Source: CAYGZL01 sp964354345 (GTDB lineage: Bacteria; Chloroflexota; Anaerolineae; Anaerolineales; UBA4823). Taken from it: a stretch of DNA of 64,000 nt. A program made the translations under genes and the position numbers. Where the stretch lies: the NCBI GenBank assembly GCA_964354345.1, contig CAYGZL010000032.1:1-64000 (forward strand). Direction: 5' to 3'. Below, in pieces: positions 1 through 9,213 of the stretch (position 1 is the first letter of the stretch; each line of letters starts with the position of its first letter). Below the pieces are notes generated by a model, which was given only the letters and a program-made list of their open reading frames with translations, made no database searches and was not told the DNA's origin.

Positions 1-3000
1 TGATCGTAAGCGATTTTTATCTGACGATGCAACACAATCTGTTCCAGGTAAGTTTTACGGTAAGGGCTTTCGGTAGGAATCAGGTTGTATTTTCGCATCA
101 TCTCTTGATAGGCTTGCTCAAGAAAATCGGCTGATTGATCCACCTGGCCAAGGGCAGCCAATGCCTGGCTACGGCGGAACAGGATTTCTTCAGTCGTACA
201 TTCAATTATTTGGATAAAGCCAAATTGCTGGTAAATTCCAAGCGCTTTTTGCGAGAGTACATCTGCTCGTTGAAGACAGGTACGATATTCCTCTGTTGAG
301 TCTGCCCGATTAACCAATAAATTCGCCAGACTTAGATAAGCAGCCGATGATTCACAGGCTGCGCACATTTCGTACTGGCGCGACACCTCTTTCCCTGCCA
401 CCATGGTTTCCACCAGGGAGGCCTGTGCGGGTATTTTACGTAGGTAGGTCTCATCACCCAGCATGTTATAGAAGATCATCGTGACGAGATACAAACCGGC
501 TCTACCCAGGCTGTTGGATATCCGTTCACCCACCGGTTGCGCCATACCCAGGTATTTTTGCGCTTCTCCATATTGCCCAAGAGCTGCCTGCACCTGGACA
601 ATCCGTAAGAGCGGGAAAAGCCGGTCGGTAATGTTTTCCCAATACAACAGAGCTTCTTGTAAAAGCGCCAGACCGGATTCATAATCGCCTAAGTAGAGGC
701 TCTGTTGCTGACCACAATACATCAAAGAATAACCTTCCGAAAAGCGATCCCCAATTTCACGAGAAATTCTCAAGCGCTTCATATCGAAATCAACTAATTG
801 GCAATAATAATCCCCCTTACGTTCATACTGCTCGCCAAGCATTCGCAATAAGCGCAACTCAATCCCTTTATCATTAAGCTTTTCACAAATCGGCACAGCC
901 GCTTGCAGATACTTCATGCTCAGATCCAGGTTATCCATTCCATAGGCAGAACCGATTCCGAGTAAAACTTCTGCCTCAAGCTGCTCATCGCCAAGTTCAC
1001 GCGCCATCGCCAGCACTTGATCACCAATTTCATGCCAGCGAGTATCCCCCTGGGTTACATAGATATTCCCCAACGCGGCCAGGCAGTACAGCTCTCGCCG
1101 GCGGTCGCCAATTTTCCGAGCGATGGTTAATGCCTGCTCTGTCTTGGCCAGGCCTTCGGGCAAATCCACACGGTTTCCGAGATAACGCACTTTTGGATGA
1201 TTCAGTAACGCGTCAATCATCCAGACTGGATCGTCGGGCATCTCTTCAGCCAGGGGTAATAAAGCCATTGCATCCGCATCGCCAGCTTCAGTATCTCCGA
1301 TCATATAATACATCCGGCTGCGACCAACATAGACATCAAACCGCTGGGTATGAATGGCATACAACCGGTCCTTATCAGTAACATCGGCTTCCATTTTATC
1401 CAGCAACTCAAGAGCCCGGGTAAACAAAGTCAACGCCTCTGAATTCGCATATACTATCATCGCCTGTTCAGCTGCCTGCAAGGTGTAATAAAGCTCACGG
1501 TTTTGATTACCCGCATGGCGATAATGATAGGCGATCAGCCCTCCCTGCTGTTCTGACGCATCCACTCCATACAATTCCTCCAGTTCCTCCGCCACCTGCA
1601 TGTGATACATCCTGCGTTGGGCGTTTAACAGGCTTTCATAGGCAACCTCACGGATTAAGGAGGAGCTGAAAGCATACTCCATCCCCAGGATTGGCACCTG
1701 GGCACGCTCGATTATAAATTGGGCTTTTTGTAAATTATTAAGCACAGCCGGAAGGTTGGCGGTATCACCGACCAGGGGAGGCAATAAATTCCGCCAAAAG
1801 ACAGTGCCGATCACCGCGGCTATTTGAAGAATTCGTCTGTCTTCAGGGAATAAACGATCGACCCGCGCCAGTAACAGGCTTTGTAAACTATCTGGTAAAT
1901 CTAACGAGGTCACCTGGCGTGTCTCATACCAGACACCCGTAGGATCTTGAACCAGAACACCCTGAGCAATCAAAGAGCGGAGTAACTCATCTATATAATA
2001 TGGATTCCCCTCAGCTTTTTGGATGACTAATGAGCTGGTTTCACTCGAAAGCACCTGCGGTCCGATAATTTGTTGGATCATCAGTCTACTTTCCTGCTCA
2101 TTTAAGGGGGGTAAATCTATTAGAGTTAACCGGTGGGGGTATTCTGTCTCAAGAAAATGGCGAAAACCCCACACAGGCGATGTCCGGTCCGGACGAAAGA
2201 CTAATAACCAAAGGATGGCATGGGTATCGCACACAGATAAACAATACCGCAGAAGTTCGAGAGAGGTTGTATCCACCCAATGCACATCACTAAATGCCAG
2301 GATAATTGGACCGTTCGCAGCCAAAGCTTCCACCCAAGCCCGTACCGCAGAGAAAATCTGCCTCCGTAAACCTTCAGCGGTTAAATAACGCACCTTCTGA
2401 GCTGCTACTTCATCTAAAGGTATAGCAAGCATGGCTCCGAGATAGGGGTAAAATCGCTCCGCCTGGTCACCCCATAATTTCTCACAACGTTGCTGTAACA
2501 AGACTCGCTCTACTTCGCCCGATTCCTCTGGATGAGGAACACCTAACCAGTTATGTAATAAATTTTGCCACATTGTGTACGGCCAATTCTGGTCATACGA
2601 ACGGCACACACTGCGGATCCAAGTAATTCCACCCGGTTGGATTTGGTACTGACTTGATCCAAGCCCAACCTGGTCCATTCCGGTGAGATTAATTATTAAT
2701 TCACCCTGCCGGACCAACTCGTGTTGAACTTGCGTAATTAAAAAGGTCTTTCCAATCCCTTTATCGCCGGTCAGTACGACGATCCCGCCGCGACCGCTGG
2801 CCAGCCCTCCAATAGCCTGCTTCAGGCTCTGGAATTGAACCGTTCGCCCCGCCAGAGAAATAGAATATACACTGGTCTGCCGGGTGGAAATCGTTTCAGC
2901 ATCTCGCTGCGGGGCGAGGGGACGATAAATCTTCACCGGATGGCTGATGCCTTTGGCTGGAATTTCCCCTAAGGGTTCCCACTGGAATTTTGCCTCTGTC

Positions 3001-3809
3001 AACCGGTATGTGTACTCACTTACCAACACGGTACCTGGCTGCGCCGATTGTTCCATGCGCGCCGCAAGGGCAACCGCCTCTCCCATAGCAGTATCTTCCT
3101 GGTAGCTACTCTTGTCGCCCACCGTCGCCACAATCAATTCACCCGTATTCACCCCAACCCTCAATTTTAGATCAAGCGGTTGACGTTTGGCCAGGTCGGT
3201 CGCATAGGCCTTAACCTTCTCCTGCATCGATAGCGAGGCCAGGATCGCCCGTTCTGGATCATCTTCATGTGCGGTTTTCGCGCCAAAGAAAGCCACCAAT
3301 CCATCTCCCCGAAACTGGTCCACCTGCCCACCCCAATGATCAATCTCGCCTTCCAAAATTTGAAAGATGTGATTCATCATCTCGACCCAGGCTTCCGTGC
3401 CAATTTGCTCCATCATATCCGTTGAGCTACGTACATCGGCCAGGATGGCGGTGGCTACCCGGCGCTCACCAGCTAAAGGACCGATCGTATACACCGGCTG
3501 CGTGGGATAGTTTGGCGAAAATGGCAAAGTTGTTCCCGGATGAGATATTACCCTGAGGGCTGGTGCGACTGGCTTTTTTTCGATCTCAACCGGCGTCGGG
3601 AGTGTAGGAAAAGGTAATGGCGTACCAGAGCTAGCAGAGGTTGGAAAAACAGGCGGTGCGGTAAACTGGAAACCACACATCCCGCAGTATAAGAAAGCCA
3701 GGGGGTTTAAAAACTGGCAGTTGGGACAGTTCTGCGCCAGGGCTGTTCCGCAATGACCACAAAACCGCATCCCGACTGGATTCTTATAATGACAATTTTG
3801 GCATTTCAT
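1..3809 (-). CDS. Zinc-ribbon / class III nucleotide cyclase / AAA ATPase / TPR regulator (C-terminus cut by window edge)
   Basis: My reading of the minus strand gives an uninterrupted frame of 1269 codons from the ATG at 3809 to the window edge. It starts MKCQNCHYKNPVG with several CxxC knuckles in the first 50 residues (zinc ribbon). A class III adenylate/guanylate cyclase domain follows (about residues 115-290), with metal-site segments ADVRSST and FRGDGLVAFFGA. Next is an AAA-type ATPase with Walker A GDKGIGKT near residue 350. A long helical part rich in A/L/Y/G pairs, typical of TPR repeats, fills the rest. The family is a cytoplasmic signalling ATPase that may make cAMP or cGMP or only sense nucleotide. 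It sits next to a cNMP-binding protein but is separated from it by a strong hairpin, so it is probably its own transcription unit. The true length is unknown because the 3' end lies outside the window. Confidence 0.85.
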   Translation of the reverse strand, partial: MKCQNCHYKNPVGMRFCGHCGTALAQNCPNCQFLNPLAFLYCGMCGFQFTAPPVFPTSASSGTPLPFPTLPTPVEIEKKPVAPALRVISHPGTTLPFSPNYPTQPVYTIGPLAGERRVATAILADVRSSTDMMEQIGTEAWVEMMNHIFQILEGEIDHWGGQVDQFRGDGLVAFFGAKTAHEDDPERAILASLSMQEKVKAYATDLAKRQPLDLKLRVGVNTGELIVATVGDKSSYQEDTAMGEAVALAARMEQSAQPGTVLVSEYTYRLTEAKFQWEPLGEIPAKGISHPVKIYRPLAPQRDAETISTRQTSVYSISLAGRTVQFQSLKQAIGGLASGRGGIVVLTGDKGIGKTFLITQVQHELVRQGELIINLTGMDQVGLGSSQYQIQPGGITWIRSVCRSYDQNWPYTMWQNLLHNWLGVPHPEESGEVERVLLQQRCEKLWGDQAERFYPYLGAMLAIPLDEVAAQKVRYLTAEGLRRQIFSAVRAWVEALAANGPIILAFSDVHWVDTTSLELLRYCLSVCDTHAILWLLVFRPDRTSPVWGFRHFLETEYPHRLTLIDLPPLNEQESRLMIQQIIGPQVLSSETSSLVIQKAEGNPYYIDELLRSLIAQGVLVQDPTGVWYETRQVTSLDLPDSLQSLLLARVDRLFPEDRRILQIAAVIGTVFWRNLLPPLVGDTANLPAVLNNLQKAQFIIERAQVPILGMEYAFSSSLIREVAYESLLNAQRRMYHMQVAEELEELYGVDASEQQGGLIAYHYRHAGNQNRELYYTLQAAEQAMIVYANSEALTLFTRALELLDKMEADVTDKDRLYAIHTQRFDVYVGRSRMYYMIGDTEAGDADAMALLPLAEEMPDDPVWMIDALLNHPKVRYLGNRVDLPEGLAKTEQALTIARKIGDRRRELYCLAALGNIYVTQGDTRWHEIGDQVLAMARELGDEQLEAEVLLGIGSAYGMDNLDLSMKYLQAAVPICEKLNDKGIELRLLRMLGEQYERKGDYYCQLVDFDMKRLRISREIGDRFSEGYSLMYCGQQQSLYLGDYESGLALLQEALLYWENITDRLFPLLRIVQVQAALGQYGEAQKYLGMAQPVGERISNSLGRAGLYLVTMIFYNMLGDETYLRKIPAQASLVETMVAGKEVSRQYEMCAACESSAAYLSLANLLVNRADSTEEYRTCLQRADVLSQKALGIYQQFGFIQIIECTTEEILFRRSQALAALGQVDQSADFLEQAYQEMMRKYNLIPTESPYRKTYLEQIVLHRQIKIAYD

Positions 3810-3830
3810 ATTCCATAACGATGTCAAATT

Positions 3831-3865
3831 AATTAAGGCGTCCCTGAAGAAGAGACGCCTTAATT
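3831..3865 (-). terminator. Strong stem-loop between cNMP-binding gene and cyclase gene
   Basis: A perfect 12-bp stem (3831-3842 with 3854-3865, a 13th A-T pair possible) encloses an 11-base loop. It lies 30 bases past the stop of the cNMP-binding gene. On the minus strand it is followed by an AT-rich run, which fits a rho-independent terminator. It would end the opp-cNMP transcript and leave the cyclase gene to its own promoter. Confidence 0.65.
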
Positions 3866-3895
3866 ATAAAGCGGAATTGCGCTTATAGCAGGATA

Positions 3896-4330
3896 TTACA
3901 GGGTTTCCAACGCCAGGCGGAACCGCTTGGCCAGTTCCTCCAGGATCACAACCGCCATCTCAGCGTCGAGCTTGAGCTCACTCAAAAAATCCCAGCGCGT
4001 GAGGATTAAGCAGGTTGTCGGTTCAGTGGTAATTACCGAAGCTGTGCGCAGGCCTTCATCCAGAAGCGCCAGCTCGCCAAAGAAATCGGTTGGCCCAAAG
4101 GCATTCATCAGGTTCCGCTCGCCATCCATGCGTTGGCGATAGACATCGGCCTTACCCGTCTCGATGATAAAAAATCCCTCCCCTCCCTGACCCTGAGTGA
4201 CGATCGCCGCGCCAGCGGGATATGACCGTTCAACAAACCGTTTCGCCAAATGCTCACGCTGGCGTTGGTTCAATCCCTGAAACAGGGGAACTTTTTTTAT
4301 AAATTCTGCGATGACTTTTATGGTGGCCAT
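3896..4330 (-). CDS. Cyclic-nucleotide-binding domain protein, 144 aa
   Basis: A single CAP/CRP-type cyclic nucleotide-binding domain with no DNA-binding domain. It shows the N-terminal helix 'VPLFQGLNQRQREHLAKRF', the beta-roll glycines (GGEGFFIIETGKADVY) and the phosphate-binding cassette FFGELALLDEGLRTASV, which has the Glu and Arg expected for ligand contact. The length (144 aa) leaves no room for a helix-turn-helix, so it is a stand-alone sensor or adaptor rather than a transcription factor. The start ATG at 4330 has AAAGGAGA upstream. It is the last gene of the run that begins with the ABC transporter receptor, and is followed by a terminator and then a nucleotide cyclase gene. The partner that reads the signal is not visible. 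Confidence 0.85.
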   Translation of the reverse strand: MATIKVIAEFIKKVPLFQGLNQRQREHLAKRFVERSYPAGAAIVTQGQGGEGFFIIETGKADVYRQRMDGERNLMNAFGPTDFFGELALLDEGLRTASVITTEPTTCLILTRWDFLSELKLDAEMAVVILEELAKRFRLALETL

Positions 4331-4342
4331 CTACATTCTCCT

Positions 4343-4669
4343 TTACATGAAATACGCCAGGAAGGGAATTGCCAACTCGATGACGAGTGACCGGTAGAAC
4401 AGATTCCACGACTCTGGCTTGCCTACATGTTTCAAATGGAACTCAGTCGAGAAGATCACGAACGCCATGAAGAGCAATCCAAGGATCAGCAGTAACAAGT
4501 AACCGATCGCGGTCGCCGGCGCGGCTACAGTCGAAAAATGGGCATAAATGGAGAGAAATATATTGTAACCGAAATAGATATCCAATAATCCAATCACCAG
4601 GGTAATCGCCCATAAGATAAAAGCAAATACCCGGGAAAGGATCGTAGTGCTAATCGCTTTCGGATCCAT
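4343..4669 (-). CDS. Small integral membrane protein, 108 aa, unknown function
   Basis: I recognise no family. The sequence has three or four hydrophobic segments: about residues 12-33 (VFAFILWAITLVIGLLDIYF), 45-72 (ATAIGYLLLLILGLLFMAFVIF) and 90-107 (LVIELAIPFLAYFM). A short charged stretch containing EFHLKHVGKPESW lies between them. The start has a clear GGAGG upstream. It lies between oppF (17 bases upstream) and the cNMP-binding gene (12 bases downstream), so it is probably co-transcribed with the transporter. A function in transport or in linking the cNMP sensor to the membrane would be a guess from position only. Confidence 0.6.
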   Translation of the reverse strand: MDPKAISTTILSRVFAFILWAITLVIGLLDIYFGYNIFLSIYAHFSTVAAPATAIGYLLLLILGLLFMAFVIFSTEFHLKHVGKPESWNLFYRSLVIELAIPFLAYFM

Positions 4670-4686
4670 CGAACCTCCAATCGCAT

Positions 4687-5757
4687 TTACACTCCGCGCA
4701 GCTTCAACTCTTCTGCCCGGTGACAGGCAACAAAGTGGTCAGGGCGCAACTCGCGGAACTCCGGTAGATCGGTTTTACACTTATCGACTACATAATTGCA
4801 GCGCGGGTGGAAATAGCAGCCCGGCGGTGGATTGGACGGATCAGCGACATCGCCCTGCATGACGATGCGGTCGAATTTATACAACGGATCTGCTTTCGGC
4901 ACCGCCGACATCAACGCCTCGGTGTAGGGATGCAGTGGATAGGTGTACAACTCTTCAGCACCAGCCATCTCAGCGATTTTACCGACATACATAACCGCCA
5001 CACGGTCAGATATGTGCTGCACCACGCTCAGGTCATGCGCCACGAAGATATACGACAGATTGAAGTCTTTCTGCAAGTCCTCCAACAGGTTCAAGGTCTG
5101 CGCCTGGATGGACACATCCAGAGCGGAGACAGGCTCATCGCAGATGACCAGGCGCGGGTTCAAGGAGAGTGCCCGAGCGATGCCGATACGCTGGCGCTGC
5201 CCACCCGAGAATTCGTGCGGGTAGCGCCGTAGATGATCAGATCGCAAACCTACCCGCTCCAACAAACGAACGATGATCTCCTCACTCTCGCGCCCGACGT
5301 ACTTGCCATGGATCACCATCGGCTCAGCGACAATGTCTGACACGGTCATACGGGGATTGAGCGAGTTGACCGGATCCTGGAAGACCATCGAAATTTCTTG
5401 CTGAATCGGTTTCATTTGCTTACGATCCATTTCCAGCAAGTTAATCATCTTAGGCGACCCATCCGGGGTGAACATCCGGGATTTGAAGGAAACCTGGCCA
5501 CCGGTTGGCTCGTACAAACGGATGATTGTCCGACCAGCCGTCGTCTTACCGCAGCCGCTTTCACCCACCAATCCCAGGGTTTCCCCTTCGCGGACGAAGA
5601 AGGAGATATCATCGACCGCTTTTACATACCCCACCACCCGGCGCATCAGGCCTTTCTGGATGGGGAAGTATTTTTTCAATCCGCGCACATCCAACAGGAT
5701 GTCGTCACCCATAGCTGTATTTGCTTGTGCAGTGTTTGTATTCACCTGGTCCGTCAT
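4687..5757 (-). CDS. oppF: Oligopeptide/dipeptide-type ABC transporter ATP-binding protein OppF/DppF
   Basis: Second ATPase of an Opp/Dpp-type importer, energising uptake on the cytoplasmic face. All ABC motifs are present: Walker A GESGCGKTTAGRT, Q-loop VFQDPVNSLNPR, signature FSGGQRQRIGIAR, Walker B LVICDEPVSALD, and the H-loop in VAHDLSVV. The C-terminal oligo_HPY region has the Cys-containing segment PPPGCYFHPRCNY typical of this subfamily. The ATG at 5757 follows GGAGGTG by six bases, so it is preferred over the in-frame GTG six bases earlier. It lies two bases from the oppD stop. Confidence 0.93.
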   Translation of the reverse strand: MTDQVNTNTAQANTAMGDDILLDVRGLKKYFPIQKGLMRRVVGYVKAVDDISFFVREGETLGLVGESGCGKTTAGRTIIRLYEPTGGQVSFKSRMFTPDGSPKMINLLEMDRKQMKPIQQEISMVFQDPVNSLNPRMTVSDIVAEPMVIHGKYVGRESEEIIVRLLERVGLRSDHLRRYPHEFSGGQRQRIGIARALSLNPRLVICDEPVSALDVSIQAQTLNLLEDLQKDFNLSYIFVAHDLSVVQHISDRVAVMYVGKIAEMAGAEELYTYPLHPYTEALMSAVPKADPLYKFDRIVMQGDVADPSNPPPGCYFHPRCNYVVDKCKTDLPEFRELRPDHFVACHRAEELKLRGV

Positions 5758-5759
5758 GC

Positions 5760-6854
5760 TCACACCTCCTCATACAGCAGGCATCTCACCCAATGATCTT
5801 CTGCCACTTGTTTCCAGGTAGGCTCAATCTTGTCGCATTTGCCCGGCATGAAGGACGGGCAGCGAGGATGGAAGACACACCCCGGCGGCAGGTTGAAGGG
5901 ATCTGGCACCATACCTTCGATGGTCGCCAGTCGTTCACCAGTCTTCTTGCCCACATGCGGGATCGATTTGAGCAACGCCCGGGTGTAGGGATGTCTTGAT
6001 TCGTAGAAGAGCTTGACCACATTGGCTCGTTCCACCTGTTTACCCATGTACATCACCACAATTTCCTTCGCCATCTCAGCGATTACTCCCAGGTTGTGGG
6101 TGATGAACATGATGGCCATGTCGACTGTCTCTTGAAGACCGCGCATCAGATCGAGGATTTGCGCTTCGATCGAGACATCCAGGGCGGTCGTCGGTTCATC
6201 AGCGATCAGCATTCTCGGTTGGCAGGAGAGGGCAATAGCTACCATCACCCGCTGGCGTTGCCCTCCGCTCAACTGGTGCGGGTAGTTGTCAACACGCTCC
6301 TCAGGCTTAGGAATGCCCACCTTATGCAACATTTCGATGGCGATCTCGCGCGTTTCTTGCTTGGATAGCTTTTGATGAGCCTGGATGGTTTCGCCAATCT
6401 GATCCCCCACCTTCTTGACCGGTATCAGACGATGCAAAGTAACCGCTTCGTTAATATGGCTTCCGGCTGTATAAACTGGCGTCAACGAGCTCATCGGCTC
6501 CTGGAAGATCATCCCGATCTCACCCCCGCGAATCTCACGGATTACATCGCCGTCTGGGTGAAGTTTGGTAATGTTGACTATATCCACCTTTTCTGAGGCG
6601 GTACTTCCGTCGCCGCGCGGACGACGGTAATACAACACTTCACCATTCGTGATCTTACCCGGCTTGGGGATCATTTGCATGATCGCCCGGGCAGTCATCG
6701 ACTTACCACAACCACTCTCCCCGATCACACCGATTGTCTCGCCAACATGAATGTCAAAGGTGAGACCATCCACAGCCTTGATGATCCCGGCCCGCACATT
6801 AAACTCAACCCGCAGGTCATTAACTTCAACAAGAACATCTTTTAAGTCGCTCAT
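5760..6854 (-). CDS. oppD: Oligopeptide/dipeptide-type ABC transporter ATP-binding protein OppD/DppD
   Basis: First ATPase of the importer, 364 aa. Motifs are Walker A GESGCGKSMTARAIM, signature LSGGQRQRVMVA, Walker B MLIADEPTTALD, and a C-terminal HPY domain with the Cys-rich segment LPPGCVFHPRCPSF. It has a roughly 40-residue segment between Walker A and the Q-loop (YYRRPRGDGSTASEK onward), a little longer than in the classical OppD. The start is preceded by GGAGGTT at good spacing. It is followed directly by oppF, and the two ATPases are expected to pair as a heterodimer. Confidence 0.93.
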   Translation of the reverse strand: MSDLKDVLVEVNDLRVEFNVRAGIIKAVDGLTFDIHVGETIGVIGESGCGKSMTARAIMQMIPKPGKITNGEVLYYRRPRGDGSTASEKVDIVNITKLHPDGDVIREIRGGEIGMIFQEPMSSLTPVYTAGSHINEAVTLHRLIPVKKVGDQIGETIQAHQKLSKQETREIAIEMLHKVGIPKPEERVDNYPHQLSGGQRQRVMVAIALSCQPRMLIADEPTTALDVSIEAQILDLMRGLQETVDMAIMFITHNLGVIAEMAKEIVVMYMGKQVERANVVKLFYESRHPYTRALLKSIPHVGKKTGERLATIEGMVPDPFNLPPGCVFHPRCPSFMPGKCDKIEPTWKQVAEDHWVRCLLYEEV

Positions 6855-6866
6855 TTTACCAACCTC

Positions 6867-7988
6867 CTAACGCCCGCCATAGGGATCCAGGGCATCACGC
6901 AATCCATCGCCCAGCAGGTTGAATGCCCACACCGTGATGATAATCGGTATAACCACCGATAACTCCCACGGTACGAAGCGAATGGCGCGTACAGTACCGC
7001 CATCCTGCAAAAGAACGCCCCAACTGGTCAATGGCGGGCGCAGACCTAAACCCAGCCAGCTCAAGGCCGTCTCGGACAGGATCATCCCCGGGATGGCCAA
7101 TGTGGCCATCACGACAATATGGCTGACTGTGCCAGGCAACAAGTGGCGGAACATAATCCGGGAATCGTTGGCGCCAGCGCTGCGCGCAGCCAGGACATAC
7201 TCGCGCTCACGTAACGAGAGGATCATGCCACGTAACTGGCGCGCCAGACCGCCCCATTGCAGGAATGAGAGGATGATCGTCAGCATGAAATAAACTGCAA
7301 TCGGCGACCACCAACCTGGGATCGCAGCGGACAAGGCGAGGAAGAGCGGGATATCGGGAAATGCCCCCAGCAGCTCGGTGGTACGCTGTAAAATCATGTC
7401 AACCGCACCGCCGTAATAACCCGAGATGGCGCCGATCACACTGCCGAAGATCAAAGTGAGGATCTGACCGATCAGGCCAACTACCAGCGACAGGCGACCA
7501 CCATAAAGGATGCGCGAGAAATAATCGCGCCCTAACGCGTCCGTGCCCACGATATAGATGGATGCAGTAGGATCCTGACTGGTCTCCACACCGAACAGGT
7601 GGATGGTGGTCGGGATGAGACCAAGAAACTTGTATTCTCCACTGGAGATGAAAAACCTGATCGGATAAATCCGCTCTGGATTTTCCACAAAAGAGCGGGT
7701 GCGCTTAACCGTATCGATCTTCTTGTCCAGACCGTAGACAAACGGTCGGAGATGGAATTGTCCGTTGGCATCCACAAAGCGGATTTTTTGGGGCGCTGCC
7801 TCAGTGTTATCCGAGCGCGCCTCCAACGGGTAAGGCGCGATGAATTCGGGGAGCAACACAAACGAAACATAGAAGATAATCAGGACCAGGCCTCCAACAA
7901 TCGCAATCTTATTCTTTTTAAACTTCCACCACACCAGCGCATAATAGCTCTGGCTAAGGGGTTTCTGTTGAGCTTCTTTCTTTGCCAT
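6867..7988 (-). CDS. oppC: ABC transporter permease, OppC/DppC type
   Basis: Inner-membrane permease of the Opp-type importer. An N-terminal OppC membrane segment (KIAIVGGLVLIIFYVSFVLL) is followed by an extracytoplasmic stretch of about 130 residues, longer than usual. The BPD_transp_1 core follows with the ATPase-coupling EAA loop (EYVLAARSAGANDSRIMFRHLLPG). The chosen ATG at 7988 (MAKKEAQQ) has GGGAGGTG seven bases upstream; a longer reading from 8033 would overlap oppB and lacks such a site. The length is 373 aa. The enlarged outer loop is the one unusual trait and may contact the large receptor. Confidence 0.92.
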   Translation of the reverse strand: MAKKEAQQKPLSQSYYALVWWKFKKNKIAIVGGLVLIIFYVSFVLLPEFIAPYPLEARSDNTEAAPQKIRFVDANGQFHLRPFVYGLDKKIDTVKRTRSFVENPERIYPIRFFISSGEYKFLGLIPTTIHLFGVETSQDPTASIYIVGTDALGRDYFSRILYGGRLSLVVGLIGQILTLIFGSVIGAISGYYGGAVDMILQRTTELLGAFPDIPLFLALSAAIPGWWSPIAVYFMLTIILSFLQWGGLARQLRGMILSLREREYVLAARSAGANDSRIMFRHLLPGTVSHIVVMATLAIPGMILSETALSWLGLGLRPPLTSWGVLLQDGGTVRAIRFVPWELSVVIPIIITVWAFNLLGDGLRDALDPYGGR

Positions 7989-8007
7989 AATCACACCTCC
8001 CATTCCC

Positions 8008-8991
8008 TTATTCGAGCCGGATGCGCGGGTCAACCCACGCCAGGGTCAAATCAGCCAGCAGGTTGCCGACCTGGAGCAGTAAAGCCAGGATCACCAGGCA
8101 GGTGCCGGCCATATATATATCCAACCGCCGCAAGGCCTCTACAAAGACTGGACCGACCGTAGGTAAGTTTAACACGATTGAAACCAGGGCATTGCCTACA
8201 AAAATACCATTCAACGACGAACCCAGGATGGTGATTAAGGGGTTAATGGCGATCCGCACGGCATGTTTCCAGATCACCGTCCGGTTCTTCAAGCCTCGCG
8301 CCCGTGCCGCCTCAACGAACGGCTGTCCCATTGTTTCCAGCAGGTTGCCGCGCATGATGCGGATCAACCCTCCCGCGCCTGTCACCGCGCTGATAATCGC
8401 CGGGATCCAGAGATGATTTAGCAGGTCAACAAATCGTCCCCACGACCAGGGAACATCGACAAAATCCTTGGAAAACAATCCTGTGACCTCTTTGTTAAAC
8501 ACGACAATCGCCACGTATAAAACTAATAAGGCGAAAAGAAAACCCGGCATCCCCAGGCCAATGAAACTGATTACGGACACAACTTGATCGCCAACAGAAT
8601 ATTGGTTAATAGCGGAGTAAACCCCCAAGGGGATCGCTATTCCCCAGACGACTACCAGAGTGGCCAACGAAAGGATCACCGTCATCGTCACACGCTCGCC
8701 CAAGACATCTTTAACCGGGCGCTCATACTCGAAAGACTCCCCAAAATCGCCCTGGACGAAGTGGATCACCCAGTTGCCATATTGCCAGAGAAACGGTTTA
8801 TCCAGACCATAGCGGATCCGGTATTCTTCCATACGCACTTCGGCGCTGCGGTCGCCACGCGCCTGAAGCTGTTGCATTTTTTGAGTCAGAAAATCCCCAG
8901 GAGGGAGCTTCATCATCACAAAGCTCAGAAAGGAAACAACAATTGTCAAAACAGCCGTATAAAGCAAACGTCGGATAATATAATTAACCAT
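8008..8991 (-). CDS. oppB: ABC transporter permease, OppB/DppB type
   Basis: Partner permease, 327 aa. The N-terminus MVNYIIRRLLYTAVLTIVVSF is typical of OppB/DppB. About six membrane segments follow, and the EAA loop reads FVEAARARGLKNRTVIWKHA. It lies between the receptor gene (222 bases upstream, with an intervening stem-loop) and oppC (19 bases downstream). The substrate cannot be read from this subunit. Neighbouring GH13, AKR and DapA-family genes suggest an oligosaccharide as much as a peptide, since Opp-type systems of several thermophiles import sugars. Confidence 0.92.
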   Translation of the reverse strand: MVNYIIRRLLYTAVLTIVVSFLSFVMMKLPPGDFLTQKMQQLQARGDRSAEVRMEEYRIRYGLDKPFLWQYGNWVIHFVQGDFGESFEYERPVKDVLGERVTMTVILSLATLVVVWGIAIPLGVYSAINQYSVGDQVVSVISFIGLGMPGFLFALLVLYVAIVVFNKEVTGLFSKDFVDVPWSWGRFVDLLNHLWIPAIISAVTGAGGLIRIMRGNLLETMGQPFVEAARARGLKNRTVIWKHAVRIAINPLITILGSSLNGIFVGNALVSIVLNLPTVGPVFVEALRRLDIYMAGTCLVILALLLQVGNLLADLTLAWVDPRIRLE

Positions 8992-9161
8992 TTTTCGTCT
9001 CCTTCGGAATCTTTCCCGAAATAAGGCACTGAATCCGACCGACCTTTTCTTGTATCCCCCCGAATAACTGGTTTATTCGATATTCAATAGGTTTCATTGG
9101 TAAGCCATACTGAATAGTTTTCGTGATTTTCTGGTAATATACACTCCATAACCCCTTAATG

Positions 9162-9199
9162 AGGATGGCGGACGGGAGAAAATCCCCATCCGCCATCCT
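9162..9199 (-). other. Intercistronic stem-loop between receptor and permease genes
   Basis: An 11-bp perfect stem (9162-9172 with 9189-9199) is extended inside by GGGA/TCCC after one mismatch. It starts 15 bases after the stop of the receptor gene on the minus strand and is not followed by a T-run. Such hairpins after the receptor gene commonly protect its mRNA or reduce transcription into the permeases, giving receptor excess. That role is inferred from position. Confidence 0.55.
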
Positions 9200-9213
9200 T
9201 TACCTAATCAGGG

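Noticed and set aside
2023..2388. 121-residue plus-strand frame in the cyclase gene
   Set aside because: It is antisense to a continuous, motif-bearing protein on the minus strand.
7599..8162. 187-residue plus-strand frame over oppC/oppB
   Set aside because: Antisense to two clear permease genes; sequence composition is not protein-like.
8984..9196. 70-residue open frame between oppB and the receptor gene
   Set aside because: It contains the intercistronic stem-loop, has no family features or RBS and overlaps oppB.
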